A stretch of 64,000 nucleotides of DNA from Lysobacterales bacterium (GCA_014946745.1 JADCRD010000001.1:2478427-2542426); one strand, 5' to 3'. Positions 25,419 through 37,616 are shown, counted from the stretch's first letter. Notes: generated from the letters alone by a model not told the origin. Numbers and translations are program-made.

Positions 25419-28041
25419 CCAGCACATCCTCGCTCGGCAGGGGGCGCAGATTGTAGGTGTTGGCCATCACTGCGCCATAGGCGCCGGAGGTGGCGATCAG
25501 CGCAACATCGCCTTCGGCGGTCGCATCCGGCAGGCGACGCCTGCGTCCGAGCACGTCGCTGCTCTCGCAGATCGGGCCGACCACGTCGGCCGGCGCACCG
25601 GGCGCGGCGTCGAGCTTCGAGAGATTGACGATCTCGTGATAGGCACCGTACAGGGCCGGACGCATCAGCGCGTTCATGCCGGCGGCGAGGCCGACGCGGC
25701 GCACGCCGGACTTCTCGACCACCTGGGTCACGCGGGTCAGCAGCACGCCGGCTTCGGCCACCAGGAAACGTCCCGGCTCGATCCACAGCGCGTATTGCGG
25801 ATAGGCCTGCTTGAGCTCGGCGAGCGCCGCCGCATAGCCAGCGAGATCGAAGTCGGGCGCGTCGGGCTCGTAGGGCACGCCGAGGCCGCCGCCGACATCG
25901 ATGCTCTCGATGCTGCCGATGCCGTCGGCGATCGCCGCCAGCTGCGCATAGACCGTGCGCCAATGGCCGGCGTCGAAGACGCCGCTGCCGATGTGCGCGT
26001 GCAGGCCGGTGATGCGCGCGCCAGCGGCACGCGCGGCGTCCAGCACCGGCGCCAGCCCGCTGGCCGGCAGACCGAACTTGGCGCCCTTGCCGCCGGTGCG
26101 CACCTTCTCGTGATGGCCGCTGCCAAAGCCCGGATCGATGCGCAGCACCAGCTCGGCGCCGCGGAAGATCTCGGGCCAGTGGATCAGCGGATAGGCACTG
26201 TCCACGGTCATGCGCACGCCCAGTTCGCGGGCGCGGGCGTACTCGGCGCGCGGCGCGAAGCTGGGCGTGAACAGCACGCGCGCAGCATCAAGGCCCGGCA
26301 CCGCGGCGAACACATGCTCCAGCTCGCCGATCGACACGCATTCCAGCCCGAAGCCCTCCTGGACCAGCAGGCGCAAGATGGCCGGATGCGGATTGGCCTT
26401 GATCGCGTAGTAGCGGCGGTCGACGCAGGCGATGGCGGCGAGATCGCGCGCGCGCTGGCGCACGGTCGGCAGGTGATAGACATAGCGCGGCGCATCGCCC
26501 GCACGCAGCAGCAGTTCGGCCGCACGCGCGCGCCACCAGGGCGCGCTGCGCCTGGCCTCGGTGCCGCACAGCTCCAGCCAGCTCGGGCCGAAGACCGCGA
26601 CTTCATCCACCGGCATCGCGGTGCTGGCGATCAGCATGCCGTGCAGCTTGGGCAGCATGCCCTCGGCCACGGCCTCGTCGACCACGAAGGTCAGGTTGAG
26701 GTCGTTCGAGCTCTGCGAGATCAGATGCACGCGCTCGCGGCCGAACTCGGCCAGCACGTCGGAGAGCTTGTGCAGCAGCGAGCGCATGCCGCGGCCGACT
26801 AGCGTGATCGCCGCGCAGGGCGCGATCACCTTGACCCGGCAGAAGGGTTCGAGGTCGGCGCAGAGCGCGTCGAGCACGTTGGAGTTGACCAGGTTCTCGG
26901 ACGGATCCAGCGACACTGTGACGTTGGATTCCGCTGAGCCGATCAGGTCCACCGACAGGCCATGCGCACGGAAGCGCTCGAACACGTCGGCGAGAAAGCC
27001 GACCTGCTGCCACATGCCGATCGACTCCATCGACACCAGCACGATGCTGCGGCGCGAGGAGATCGCCTTGACGCCGGGCGGGGCATCGGCGGCCACCGCA
27101 TCGATCAGGGTGCCTGGAAAATCCGGCCGCTCGGTGTCGCGCACCCACAGCGGCACGCGGCGTTCGCGGCAGGGCCCGATGCAGCGCGGATGCAGCACCT
27201 TGGCGCCGGTGGTGGCGATCTCCTGCGCCTCTTCGTAGTCCAGCCGCGAAAGCAGGCGCGCCTGCGGCACCTGGCGCGGATTGGCGCTGAACATGCCGGG
27301 CACGTCGGTCCAGATCTCGACGCGGGCGGCCTTCAGCAGGGCGCCGAAATAGGCGGCCGAGGTGTCCGAGCCACCGCGGCCGAGAATCGCGGTGCGACCC
27401 GCCGAATCGCGGGCGATGAAGCCCTGGGTGATCAGCAGATCGCCCTGCTGCGCGAAGCGTTCGGCGAAGCCGGGCTCGGGCGTGGTGTGGCAGTTGACCG
27501 ACAGATGCCGCGACCACGCGCTCTGGTGCGGCAGCTCGATCGCGCGCAGATGCTCGCGCGCATCGACCCAGGCGATCGGATGCCCCTGCGAGCGCAGGTA
27601 GGCCGCTCCCAGCGCGCTCGACATCAGCTCGCCCAGGCTCAAAAGCTCGGCCTGCCAGGGGATCTCGGCCGTGGCAGCGCGTGGGTCCGCAGCCAGCGCG
27701 CGCAGCTCGGCAAAGCGTGCGCCCAGCACGGGCTCGACATCGAGCCCGAGTTCGGCCGCGAACTCGACGTGGCGACGGACGATGGCTTCGGCGCCCTCGG
27801 CCTGCTTCGCCGCATCGCCTGCGGCATCGATGATCGCCTGCAGGGCGTTGGTGATGCCGGACACCGCCGACACCACCACCAGCACTGGCCCGCCCTCGTT
27901 GCGGCGGGCGGCCGCGAGTTTCCCGATGTTGTCCCAGCGATGACGTTTCGACACGCTGGTCCCACCGAATTTCAGCACCGACCAGGCAGCGGTCGGGGCG
28001 GGCGTCGGGCGGGTGGCAGCGGCAGAAACGGAGGCGGACAA
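25411..28041 (-). CDS. lysAC: Bifunctional aspartate kinase / diaminopimelate decarboxylase
   Basis: An 876-residue fusion joining the first and last steps of lysine synthesis. The N-terminal aspartokinase (about 20-460) shows 'VLKFGGTSVSKRHRWDNIG', 'GFIARDSAGRTAILGRGGSD' and two ACT-type regulatory parts. The C-terminal PLP-dependent decarboxylase (about 490-876) has the PLP Lys in 'YYAIKANPHPA', 'HAHIGSGVFD', 'EPGRFLVAEAG' and 'GPICESSDVL'. The start is taken as TTG (28041-28039) because AAGGAG lies 8 bases upstream; an ATG 24 bases earlier lies inside that ribosome site. It heads the murL-murD2 operon. Confidence 0.94.
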   Translation of the reverse strand: MSASVSAAATRPTPAPTAAWSVLKFGGTSVSKRHRWDNIGKLAAARRNEGGPVLVVVSAVSGITNALQAIIDAAGDAAKQAEGAEAIVRRHVEFAAELGLDVEPVLGARFAELRALAADPRAATAEIPWQAELLSLGELMSSALGAAYLRSQGHPIAWVDAREHLRAIELPHQSAWSRHLSVNCHTTPEPGFAERFAQQGDLLITQGFIARDSAGRTAILGRGGSDTSAAYFGALLKAARVEIWTDVPGMFSANPRQVPQARLLSRLDYEEAQEIATTGAKVLHPRCIGPCRERRVPLWVRDTERPDFPGTLIDAVAADAPPGVKAISSRRSIVLVSMESIGMWQQVGFLADVFERFRAHGLSVDLIGSAESNVTVSLDPSENLVNSNVLDALCADLEPFCRVKVIAPCAAITLVGRGMRSLLHKLSDVLAEFGRERVHLISQSSNDLNLTFVVDEAVAEGMLPKLHGMLIASTAMPVDEVAVFGPSWLELCGTEARRSAPWWRARAAELLLRAGDAPRYVYHLPTVRQRARDLAAIACVDRRYYAIKANPHPAILRLLVQEGFGLECVSIGELEHVFAAVPGLDAARVLFTPSFAPRAEYARARELGVRMTVDSAYPLIHWPEIFRGAELVLRIDPGFGSGHHEKVRTGGKGAKFGLPASGLAPVLDAARAAGARITGLHAHIGSGVFDAGHWRTVYAQLAAIADGIGSIESIDVGGGLGVPYEPDAPDFDLAGYAAALAELKQAYPQYALWIEPGRFLVAEAGVLLTRVTQVVEKSGVRRVGLAAGMNALMRPALYGAYHEIVNLSKLDAAPGAPADVVGPICESSDVLGRRRRLPDATAEGDVALIATSGAYGAVMANTYNLRPLPSEDVLDD

Positions 28042-28278
28042 GTTCGGTACTCCTTGAAAGATCATCGGGGTGAGAAAGCGCCGGGCCCAGGCACACGGCG
28101 CCGCCAGCGCGGCGGCGCAGCATGCCAAGCGCGAACCTGGCTCGCCAGCGCCCTCGCCGGGATATGTCAGGACCGCATGGCCCAGAGCGGTTGCGAGCGG
28201 CGACACGCCGCCGGAAGTTTGACGCAAGCGCAGCGATGCTGCCCAATCACCGCCCCGCCCGTCGCCGGAGTCACCCGC

Positions 28279-29142
28279 ATGCGCACTCGCGAATTCGCCC
28301 AGATCGACGTCTTCGCCTGTCGCCCGTTCGGCGGCAATCCGGTCGCCGTTGTGCTCGAGGCCGAGGGGCTGGACGGTGCCGAGATGCAGCGCATAGCGCA
28401 CTGGACGAACCTGTCCGAGACGACCTTCGTGCTGCCGCCCGAAACGCCCGGCGGCAGTTACCGCGTGCGTATCTTCACGCCCCGCCAGGAGCTGCCCTTC
28501 GCCGGCCATCCCAGCATCGGCACCGCACATGCGGTGCTGGAGGCCGGCCTCGCCGCACCCGACGCCGAGGGCCAGCTGATCCAGGAATGCGCCGCCGGGC
28601 GCCTGCCGCTGCGTCTGCGCGGCGAAGGCGCGGGGCGCGAGCTGTTCGTGCGCCTGCCCGAGCCGCGCATCGCTCCACTCGCCGGCGCGGAACAGACACA
28701 GCTCGAAGACGCGCTCAAGGCACCGCTGACGCCCGCCGCCGCGGTCAATGTCGGTCCCGTGTGGATCGTCGCCGGCCTCGCGTCGAGCGAAACCGTGCGC
28801 GCGCTGCAGCCGGATTTTGCCGCCCTTGCCCGACTCAGCCTCGCCACCGGCGCGGTCGGCATCAGCGTCTACGGCCGCGATGCCAGCGGTGAGGCCGACC
28901 TGGTCGTGCGCAGCTTCGTGCCGGCCGACGGCATTCCGGAGGATCCGGTCTGCGGCAGCGGCAACGGTGCGATTGGCGCCTACCTGCAGGCCCGCGACGG
29001 TCTGCCCGCGCCCAGCTACACCAGCAGCCAGGGCCGCGAATGCGGGCACGACGGCCGCGTCCGCGTCGAGGTCGATCAGGACGGCCGCCTGTGGATCGGC
29101 GGCCAGGCCCGCACCTGCATCCGCGGCCGCATTGAGGCTTGA
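28279..29142 (+). CDS. PhzF family isomerase
   Basis: A 287-residue protein of the PhzF fold (two diaminopimelate-epimerase-like halves). Conserved signatures are '[16 protein letters not shown]', the catalytic Glu in 'NLSETTFVL', '[20 protein letters not shown]' and '[16 protein letters not shown]'. Most such proteins outside phenazine producers have unknown substrates. It is divergent from lysAC with a 237-bp spacer, and no other phenazine genes are present. Confidence 0.9.
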   Translation: MRTREFAQIDVFACRPFGGNPVAVVLEAEGLDGAEMQRIAHWTNLSETTFVLPPETPGGSYRVRIFTPRQELPFAGHPSIGTAHAVLEAGLAAPDAEGQLIQECAAGRLPLRLRGEGAGRELFVRLPEPRIAPLAGAEQTQLEDALKAPLTPAAAVNVGPVWIVAGLASSETVRALQPDFAALARLSLATGAVGISVYGRDASGEADLVVRSFVPADGIPEDPVCGSGNGAIGAYLQARDGLPAPSYTSSQGRECGHDGRVRVEVDQDGRLWIGGQARTCIRGRIEA

Positions 29143-29224
29143 GGAAAGACGCCGCAGCCCGCGCTTGCCTCAGGCGCGCGGATCGGTTGGGATGCCGCGC
29201 AGTCCCTGCGCACGAGAGCCGCCC

Positions 29225-29851
29225 ATGCCCGTCATCGAAGTCCGCCACCCTCTGATCCAGCACAAGCTTGGCCTGATGCGCGAGGCGCACATCAGCACTC
29301 GCGAGTTCCGCACGCTCGCGGGCGAGGTCGCCTCGCTGCTGACCTACGAGGCCACCAAGGATCTGGAGACCGAGGACGAAGTGATCGAGTGCTGGTCCGG
29401 CCCGGTGACGGTGCAGCGGATCAAGGGCAAGAAAATCACGGTCGTGCCGATCCTGCGCGCGGGTCTGGGCATGCTGCCCGGCGTGCTGGAGCTGATCCCG
29501 GCGGCGCGCGTCAGCGTGGTCGGCATCGCCCGCGACGAGGACAGCCTGCGGCCGGTCACCTACTACGAAAAGCTGTCCGGCCACATGGACGAGCGCACCG
29601 CGCTGATCGTCGACCCCATGCTGGCCACGGGCGGCACGCTCATCGCCACCATCGAGCTGCTGAAGGACGCCGGCTGCAAGCGCATCAAGGGCCTGTTTCT
29701 GGTCGCCGCGCCAGAGGGCCTGCAGCGCCTGGCCGACACCCATCCGGACGTCGAATTGTTCACCGCCTCCATCGACGAACGCCTCAATGAGCACGGATAC
29801 ATCCTGCCGGGCCTGGGCGATGCCGGCGACAAGATCTTCGGCACCAAGTAG
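29225..29851 (+). CDS. upp: Uracil phosphoribosyltransferase
   Basis: A 208-residue salvage enzyme making UMP from uracil and PRPP. It has the PRPP loop '[13 protein letters not shown]', '[15 protein letters not shown]' and the C-terminal uracil-binding '[17 protein letters not shown]'. It ends with TAG at 29849; the same frame continues as an EAL-like fragment to 30022. Confidence 0.97.
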   Translation: MPVIEVRHPLIQHKLGLMREAHISTREFRTLAGEVASLLTYEATKDLETEDEVIECWSGPVTVQRIKGKKITVVPILRAGLGMLPGVLELIPAARVSVVGIARDEDSLRPVTYYEKLSGHMDERTALIVDPMLATGGTLIATIELLKDAGCKRIKGLFLVAAPEGLQRLADTHPDVELFTASIDERLNEHGYILPGLGDAGDKIFGTK

Positions 29852-30022
29852 CGCCGCGCCCAGTTGTTCCGCAGCGGGCTGGAGGGGCGCTCGCGCCGAC
29901 AGGCCGGGCTTGAAGTGGAACTGCGTGTCGCCCTGCGCGAGCGGCAGCTGTTCGTGGAGCTGCAGCCGCAGATCGAGCTGTCGAGCGGAGCGATCACCTG
30001 CGTGGAGGCGCTGGTGTGCTGA
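29852..30022 (+). pseudogene. EAL-domain (c-di-GMP phosphodiesterase) remnant
   Basis: Translated in the upp frame, the stretch directly after the upp stop reads 'RRQAGLEVELRVALRERQLF' then 'VELQPQIELSSGAITCVEAL' and 'VC' before TGA. This matches the start of EAL domains ('LE.ELR.AL...F.L.YQPQ..L..G...GVEAL.RW'), and the Glu of the EAL signature is retained. There is no own start codon, and the rest of the domain is missing where 'RW' would follow. It looks like a decayed fragment of a GGDEF-EAL gene. Confidence 0.6.
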
Positions 30023-30113
30023 CGCGCCCGGCCCGCGCTCGCGCCGCAGGCCAAGCCTTGCGCGCGGAATGGAGGGAGGCAGGCGCGGCAAGGGTGAGGC
30101 AAGGGTGAGGCAA

Positions 30114-30231
30114 GGGCGCGGCTTCGGTGGGTCAGACCCACCCTATGGGTCGCCGGGCTTCGCGGATCGATCCAATCGCACCAGGGGGCGCCGGCTCTTG
30201 TAGGTTGGGCCAAGCGCAGCGCGGCCCAACA
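30114..30231 (+). repeat. 118-bp repeat unit, copy 1
   Basis: The unit begins GGGCGCGGCTTCGGTGGGTC, contains the palindrome GGTGGGTC-AGACCCACC and ends with the hairpin TTGGGCC-AAGCGCAGCGC-GGCCCAA. It is nearly identical to 30282-30400. The intergenic region 29852-30424 consists of the EAL remnant, this pair and about 90 bp of short direct repeats (AAGGGTGAGGC, near 30090-30113). Confidence 0.85.
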
Positions 30232-30281
30232 GGCCCCAACCGAGGCGTGGGTCAGGCCTTCAACATCGATGGCCGCGGCGA

Positions 30282-30400
30282 GGGCGCGGCTTCGGTGGGT
30301 CAAGACCCACCCTATGGGTCGCCGGGCTTCGCGGATCGGTCCAAGCGCACCAGGGGGCGCCGGCTGTTGTAGGTTGGGCCAAGCGCAGCGCGGCCCAACA
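30282..30400 (+). repeat. 118-bp repeat unit, copy 2
   Basis: A second copy, 168 bp downstream, of the unit at 30114 with only a few changes (GGTGGGTCAAGACCCACC here; CTGTTG for CTCTTG). The end hairpin recurs at 38574-38604, and the GGTGGGTC palindrome recurs at 38544 and 56240-56628. Confidence 0.85.
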
Positions 30401-30424
30401 CCTCGCCCGAACGTCGCGCGCCCG

Positions 30425-30930
30425 CTACTTCGCCGGCTCGCGCGCGCCGAAACCTGAGATCGCGATCATCACCGCGCCGACCACGATCGCCGAATCCGCG
30501 ATGTTGAAGGCCGGCCAGTGGTGCACGTCGTAGTAAACGTCGATGAAGTCGACCACGTAGCCAAAGCGCAGGCGGTCGATCAGGTTGCCGATCGCGCCGC
30601 CGATCACCAGCGCGAACGGCAGCGCCTGCCTCCAGTCCGCGCGCGGCAGGCGCGACAGCCAGTAGGCCAACAGGCTGCTGATGACCACCGCCAGACCGCT
30701 GAACAGCCACTTCTGCCAGCCGCCGGCATTGCCGAGAAAGCTGAAGGCCGCGCCGTAGTTGTAGAGCAGGGTCCAGTTGAGCAGTCCGTCGATCACCGGC
30801 ACTGGCCGGTTGTAGTCGAGCGCGCCCAGCGCCAGATGCTTGGTCCACTGGTCGAGCGCGATCACTACGATCGACAGCAGCAGCCAGATCAGGGCGCTGT
30901 CGCGCGGCGTCGGTGTGCTTGGAGCCGTCA

Positions 30931-30931
<1 letters not shown>
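30425..30931 (-). CDS. lspA: Lipoprotein signal peptidase (signal peptidase II)
   Basis: A 168-residue inner-membrane aspartyl protease with four spans that removes lipoprotein signal peptides. It has '[10 protein letters not shown]', '[10 protein letters not shown]', '[10 protein letters not shown]' and 'VVDFID' (catalytic Asp pair). The ATG shares one base with the ileS stop (TGATG). In many relatives fkpB and ispH follow; here dispersed repeats follow instead. Confidence 0.96.
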
Positions 30932-33815
<2,884 letters not shown>

Positions 33816-33819
<4 letters not shown>

Positions 33820-34793
33820 GCCGGGCTCCAGCTTGCAGAACGGCCGAGCGCGGCCGCGGGGACAGAGGACAGGATCTCGCGCGCCCGGGCCGCATCGCGG
33901 TCCATCTGCACGATCAGGGCGGGGAGATCGGGGAAGTTCAGCTCATCGCGCAGTTTGGCGACGAACTCGATCGACAGACGACGACCGTAGAGGTCGCCAC
34001 TGAAGTCGAATATGTGGGTTTCGAGCAGCGGCTCCCCGCCCTGCACCACTGGCCGCGTGCCCAGGCTGGCCACGCCGGCCAGGGGCGCGTCACCGATGCC
34101 GTGCGCACGCACCGCGTAGACGCCCCACAACGCCGGCACGCAGCGGCCGAAGCGCTGGTTGGCAGTGGGATAGCCCAGCGTGCGGCCGAGCTGCTGGCCG
34201 CGCACCACGCGGCCCGAGATCGCATACGGGCGCCCCAGCAGACTGGAGGCCAGCTCCAGCGCGCCGGCCGCCAGCGAATCGCGGATGCGCGAGCTGGATA
34301 CGCGCTCGCCGTCAACGCAGGTGACGATGTCCAGCGCGTGGGCCGCCAAGCCGAGCTCGGCGCCCATTCGCTTCAGCAACTCCACGTCGCCGGCGCGGCC
34401 GCGGCCGAAGCGGAAGTCGGGCCCCACCCAGACCTCGCGCGCATTCAGGCGCTTGACCAGCACCTCGCGCACGAAGTCCTCGGCGCTCATCGACGCAAGT
34501 GCCGCGTTGAATCGCAGCAGGCCCACGGCATCGCAGCCCAGCGCCGCCAGGCCTTCGAAGCGCGAGCGCGGCAGCTGCAGCCGCGCAGGAGGGTTGGAGC
34601 GGGCGAAGTGCTCGCGCGGCAGCGGCTCGAAGCTGAGCGCCACCGCCTGCAGGCCAGAAGCGCGCGCACGCGCCACCACCTCGCCCAAAAGGGCGCGGTG
34701 GCCAAGGTGCAGTCCATCGAAGGCACCGACGCAGACGATGCTGCCGCGCGGCGCGATGCAGGGCCCGAGCGGGTCGCGGAATAGGCGGGTCAT
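33816..34793 (-). CDS. ribF: Bifunctional riboflavin kinase / FAD synthetase
   Basis: A 325-residue enzyme making FMN and then FAD. The N-terminal nucleotidyltransferase has '[16 protein letters not shown]' and '[15 protein letters not shown]'. The C-terminal flavokinase has '[11 protein letters not shown]' and 'GVYAVRA', ending near '[11 protein letters not shown]'. The start at 34793 (MTRLFRD) is chosen; further in-frame codons upstream only read through the heptamer repeats. Its stop overlaps the ileS ATG. Confidence 0.96.
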
Positions 34794-34832
34794 GGGGGGC
34801 GGAGTATAGCGGCGCGCCGTGGGCGCGCCGCC

Positions 34833-35024
34833 GGGATTGGGGATTGGGGATTGGGGATTGGGATTGGGGATTGGGGATTGGGGATTCGGGATTCGAGATC
34901 CGCTGGGGCGGCTGCGGTGGGTTTGGGCTTGCGCCCTGTGGGAGCCTGCCGGCGTGCGCTGGCGAGCGGACATCCTCATGTTGCAGAGCTGGAGGAGGTT
35001 CCAATCCCGAATCCCCAATCCCGG
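34833..35024. repeat. Heptamer-bounded repeat element A (between murJ and ribF)
   Basis: The left side (34833-34895) is an array of GGGGATT units ending in GGGATTCG. The right side (35001-35024) is the inverse, CCAATCCCGAATCCCCAATC. The core of about 105 bp encodes nothing recognisable. The arrangement of inverted heptamer arrays round a short core is shared with elements B (36686-36920) and C (54116-54434). Confidence 0.8.
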
Positions 35025-35034
35025 CTTCCAGGCC

Positions 35035-36642
35035 CTAGCCTCGCGCTTCCCTCAAGTCTCGGGGTCGGAACCCCAGCGCCAGCATCACCAGACCGAACAC
35101 CGCGGCACCGCCGCCGACCAGCACGGCGAGTCGCCAGCTGCGGCCCTGCCAGCCATAGGCCCCGAACTCCGGCCACAGCTGCAGGCCCGTCCATAGCGCA
35201 GCCGCCATCGCCGTGCAGGCGAGGCCGAGCCGCAGCAGGTGGCGGGTCCAGCCCGGCTGGGCGCGGTACACGCCCTGGCGGCGCAGCACCCAGGCCAGCA
35301 GCAGCAGGTTCAGCCAACCTGATGCCACGCTGGCCGCCGACAGCGCGAGATGCAGGCCCGGCAGCGCGGCCAGCTTCTCGAACACGCTGAGGCCCGGCGC
35401 GAACTCGTCGGCGCGCCACCACAGCAGGGCGGCGAGGAACGCGAAATTGAATCCCATGTTGGCGATCATCGCGGCGATGCCGATCTTGACCGGCGTGGCG
35501 GTGTCCTGGCGGGCATAGAAGGCGGGCGCCACCACCTTGATCAGCACAAAGGCCGGCAGGCCGAAGCTCACGGTCATCAGCGACAGCGCCACCATCTGCG
35601 TATCGAAGGCCGTGAACGCGCCGTACTGCAGCAAGGTCGCGAGGATGGGCTCGGCGAGCAGCATCAGGCCGAGCATGGCCGGCAGCGCGATCAGGAGCGC
35701 GATGCGCAAGCCCCAGTCCAGGGCGCGCGAGAAGCCGGCAGGGTCGGTATCGACGTGATGTCGAGACAGCGCCGGCAGGATCACCGTGCCGAGTGCGACG
35801 CCGAAGATGCCCAGCGGAAACTCCAGCAGGCGGTCGGTCTGCGCCAGCCAGGTCTGCGAACCGGCGATCAGGAACGCCGCGATCACCGTGTCCAGCAGCA
35901 GGTTGACCTGGGCCACCGAGCTGCCGAACAGGGTCGGCACCATCAGCTTCAGAATCCGCCGCACGCCCGCATGCGCGCCGCCCCAAAGCGGCCAGACCAG
36001 CAGGTCGAGCCGGCGCAGCGCAGGGAACTGCACCAGCAACTGCAGCACACCGGCGACCAGGATGGCGATCGCCAGCGCCATCACCGGCACCTCCAGCAGC
36101 GGCGCCAGCCACCAGGCGGCGGCAATCATGCAGATATTGAGGATCATCGGCGTCGCCGCCGGCAGAGCAAAGCGCCCATACGCATTGAGCGCGCCGCCGG
36201 CCAGGGCGGTCAGCGAGACGAACAGCAGGAAGGGAAAGGTCACCCGCAGCAGGTCGGCGATCAGGTCGACCTTGTCGGCGTCTGCGCTGGTGGCTGGCGC
36301 GAACAGGCGCGCGATCTCCGGCGCGAACAACATGCCCAGCGCGGTCACCACCAGCAGCACCGCACCCAGCGTGCCGGCGGTGCGCGCGATCAGCTCGCGC
36401 AGCTCGGCCTGCTCGCGGGTCTGCTTGTACTCGGTGAACACCGGCACAAAGGCCAGCGAAAACGAGCCCTCCGCGAAGAGACGACGGAAGAAGTTGGGAA
36501 TGCGAAAGGCGATCCAGAAGGCATCGGTCGCCGCGTTGGCGCCGAAGGTCTGGGCGATGACCATCTCGCGCACCAGCCCCAGGATCCGCGACAGGAAGGT
36601 CGGGCCACTGAAGGAGGCGAGCGAACGGAGGAGGTTGGGCAT
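35035..36642 (-). CDS. murJ: Lipid II flippase MurJ
   Basis: A 535-residue MOP-family inner-membrane protein with about 14 spans that flips lipid II for peptidoglycan synthesis. It has 'SRILGLVREMVIAQTFGANA', 'DAFWIAFRIPNFFRRLFAEG' and 'SLAFVPVF' at the start, and 'GIFGVALGTVILPALSRH' further on. The start MPNLLRSL (36642) is chosen by homology; no clear ribosome site is seen, and in-frame codons further upstream cross repeat element B. It is divergent from rpsT. Confidence 0.96.
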   Translation of the reverse strand: MPNLLRSLASFSGPTFLSRILGLVREMVIAQTFGANAATDAFWIAFRIPNFFRRLFAEGSFSLAFVPVFTEYKQTREQAELRELIARTAGTLGAVLLVVTALGMLFAPEIARLFAPATSADADKVDLIADLLRVTFPFLLFVSLTALAGGALNAYGRFALPAATPMILNICMIAAAWWLAPLLEVPVMALAIAILVAGVLQLLVQFPALRRLDLLVWPLWGGAHAGVRRILKLMVPTLFGSSVAQVNLLLDTVIAAFLIAGSQTWLAQTDRLLEFPLGIFGVALGTVILPALSRHHVDTDPAGFSRALDWGLRIALLIALPAMLGLMLLAEPILATLLQYGAFTAFDTQMVALSLMTVSFGLPAFVLIKVVAPAFYARQDTATPVKIGIAAMIANMGFNFAFLAALLWWRADEFAPGLSVFEKLAALPGLHLALSAASVASGWLNLLLLAWVLRRQGVYRAQPGWTRHLLRLGLACTAMAAALWTGLQLWPEFGAYGWQGRSWRLAVLVGGGAAVFGLVMLALGFRPRDLREARG

Positions 36643-36685
36643 TTTTTTCGGCTGTGCCGGCGCGGCGGCGTTGCCGCCGCGGCGC

Positions 36686-36920
36686 GGGATTCGGGATTCG
36701 GGATTGGGGATTCGTAGAGCGGGCAACATCGGTCGCGGCAAGAAGCGGGCGTTGATCCCTGATCCGTGCGTGCGGTGCGAAAGGCTACCCCAGCCGAGAG
36801 CTTGCGCCACGCGCGCGGCCAGCGACGCCCCAGCGCGGCGGCAAGCGAAGTCTGGCGCTGCAAGGCCTCCTCAATCGCCCCGACCTTCGGTCGAATCCCG
36901 AATCCCCAATCCCCAATCCC
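36686..36920. repeat. Heptamer-bounded repeat element B (between murJ and rpsT)
   Basis: The left array (36686-36714) reads GGGATTCGGGATTCGGGATT and on to GGGGATTCG. The right array (36891-36920) is its inverse and is preceded by CGACCTTCGGTCG, the same hairpin that borders element C. The core is about 175 bp. It occupies the murJ/rpsT divergent spacer and stops about 22 bp before the rpsT -35 box. Confidence 0.8.
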
Positions 36921-36942
36921 ATCCGGCCGCAACGCGGCCGGA

Positions 36943-36971
36943 TTGACGCGCCCCCGCCTCCCCCGCATACT
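36943..36971 (+). promoter_or_regulatory. Promoter of rpsT
   Basis: TTGACG (36943-36948), a 17-bp spacer and CATACT (36966-36971). Initiation near 36978 would give a leader of about 40 nt before the TTG start. Confidence 0.75.
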
Positions 36972-37017
36972 TGCGCGTCTTGTCCCGCCCTTACCGCTAC
37001 GCCTCGAGGAGTTTCCC

Positions 37018-37281
37018 TTGGCCAATATCAAGTCCGCTAAGAAGCGCGCGAAGCAGTCCGAAGTTCGCCGCGCCCGTAACGCCAGCGCCCGCTCCATGGT
37101 GCGCACCACGATCAAGAAGGTCATCAAGGCGATCGACACCGGCGCCGCCGATGCCGCCCGCGCCGCTCTGGCCGCCGCCGAGCCCGTGCTTGACCGCTAC
37201 GCTGCCCGCGGTCTGATCCACAAGAACAAAGCTGCCCGCCACAAGAGCCGCCTCACGGCGCGCATCAAGGCGATGGCGTAA
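37018..37281 (+). CDS. rpsT: 30S ribosomal protein S20
   Basis: An 87-residue, strongly basic helical protein of the small subunit ('[20 protein letters not shown]', '[16 protein letters not shown]'). Translation starts at TTG (37018), six bases after GAGGAG, giving the conserved (M)ANIKSAKKR. In E. coli rpsT also uses UUG and is autoregulated at translation, so the rare start may serve control here too. It has its own promoter and terminator. Confidence 0.97.
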   Translation: MANIKSAKKRAKQSEVRRARNASARSMVRTTIKKVIKAIDTGAADAARAALAAAEPVLDRYAARGLIHKNKAARHKSRLTARIKAMA

Positions 37282-37314
37282 GTATCGAGCCGCGCAGCGG
37301 TTTCGGGACAGCAG

Positions 37315-37341
37315 AAAGCCGGCCTTAGGGCCGGCTTTTTT
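37315..37341 (+). terminator. Rho-independent terminator of rpsT
   Basis: AAAGCCGGCCTTAGGGCCGGCTTTTTT: an 8- to 10-bp GC stem followed by six T, 33 bp after the stop codon. Confidence 0.92.
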
Positions 37342-37616
37342 GTTGCCCGCGATTCGCTCTCAGCGCTCGGAACCCCCAAACAAGAACGGGAGCCCCCTGG
37401 GACTCCCGTCAAGCCGGATCGAAGCCGGCATTTTCTTGTTGTCGGCAGCCCTGTCTGCGGCTGCTCGGCTTTGGGCGCTCGCTGCGGCGGTGAACCGTCA
37501 GTGGCGGCGCCAAGCCTAGACTAGGTCAATTGCTGATGCAACACCTGAAGTAAGTCGCGCATCACACTGAGTGGAAAGACTTTCCTGATTCCGCCCCTTG
37601 CAGCCGCCAAGGGCTC

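Noticed and set aside
28042-28278. Lysine riboswitch upstream of lysAC
   Set aside because: I looked for the conserved lysine-box core and a terminator/anti-terminator pair and saw neither.
28042-29049. N-terminal extension of lysAC to an ATG at 29049 (1212 codons)
   Set aside because: It runs antisense through the PhzF-family gene and lacks homology; the TTG at 28041 has the ribosome site.
28279-29142. Phenazine biosynthesis cluster
   Set aside because: Only a PhzF-fold gene is present, without phzA-G or related genes; such proteins are common outside phenazine pathways.
34794-35018. N-terminal extension of ribF and a small gene in the spacer
   Set aside because: The frames only read through heptamer repeats (proline/serine-rich, 'NPQSPIPN').
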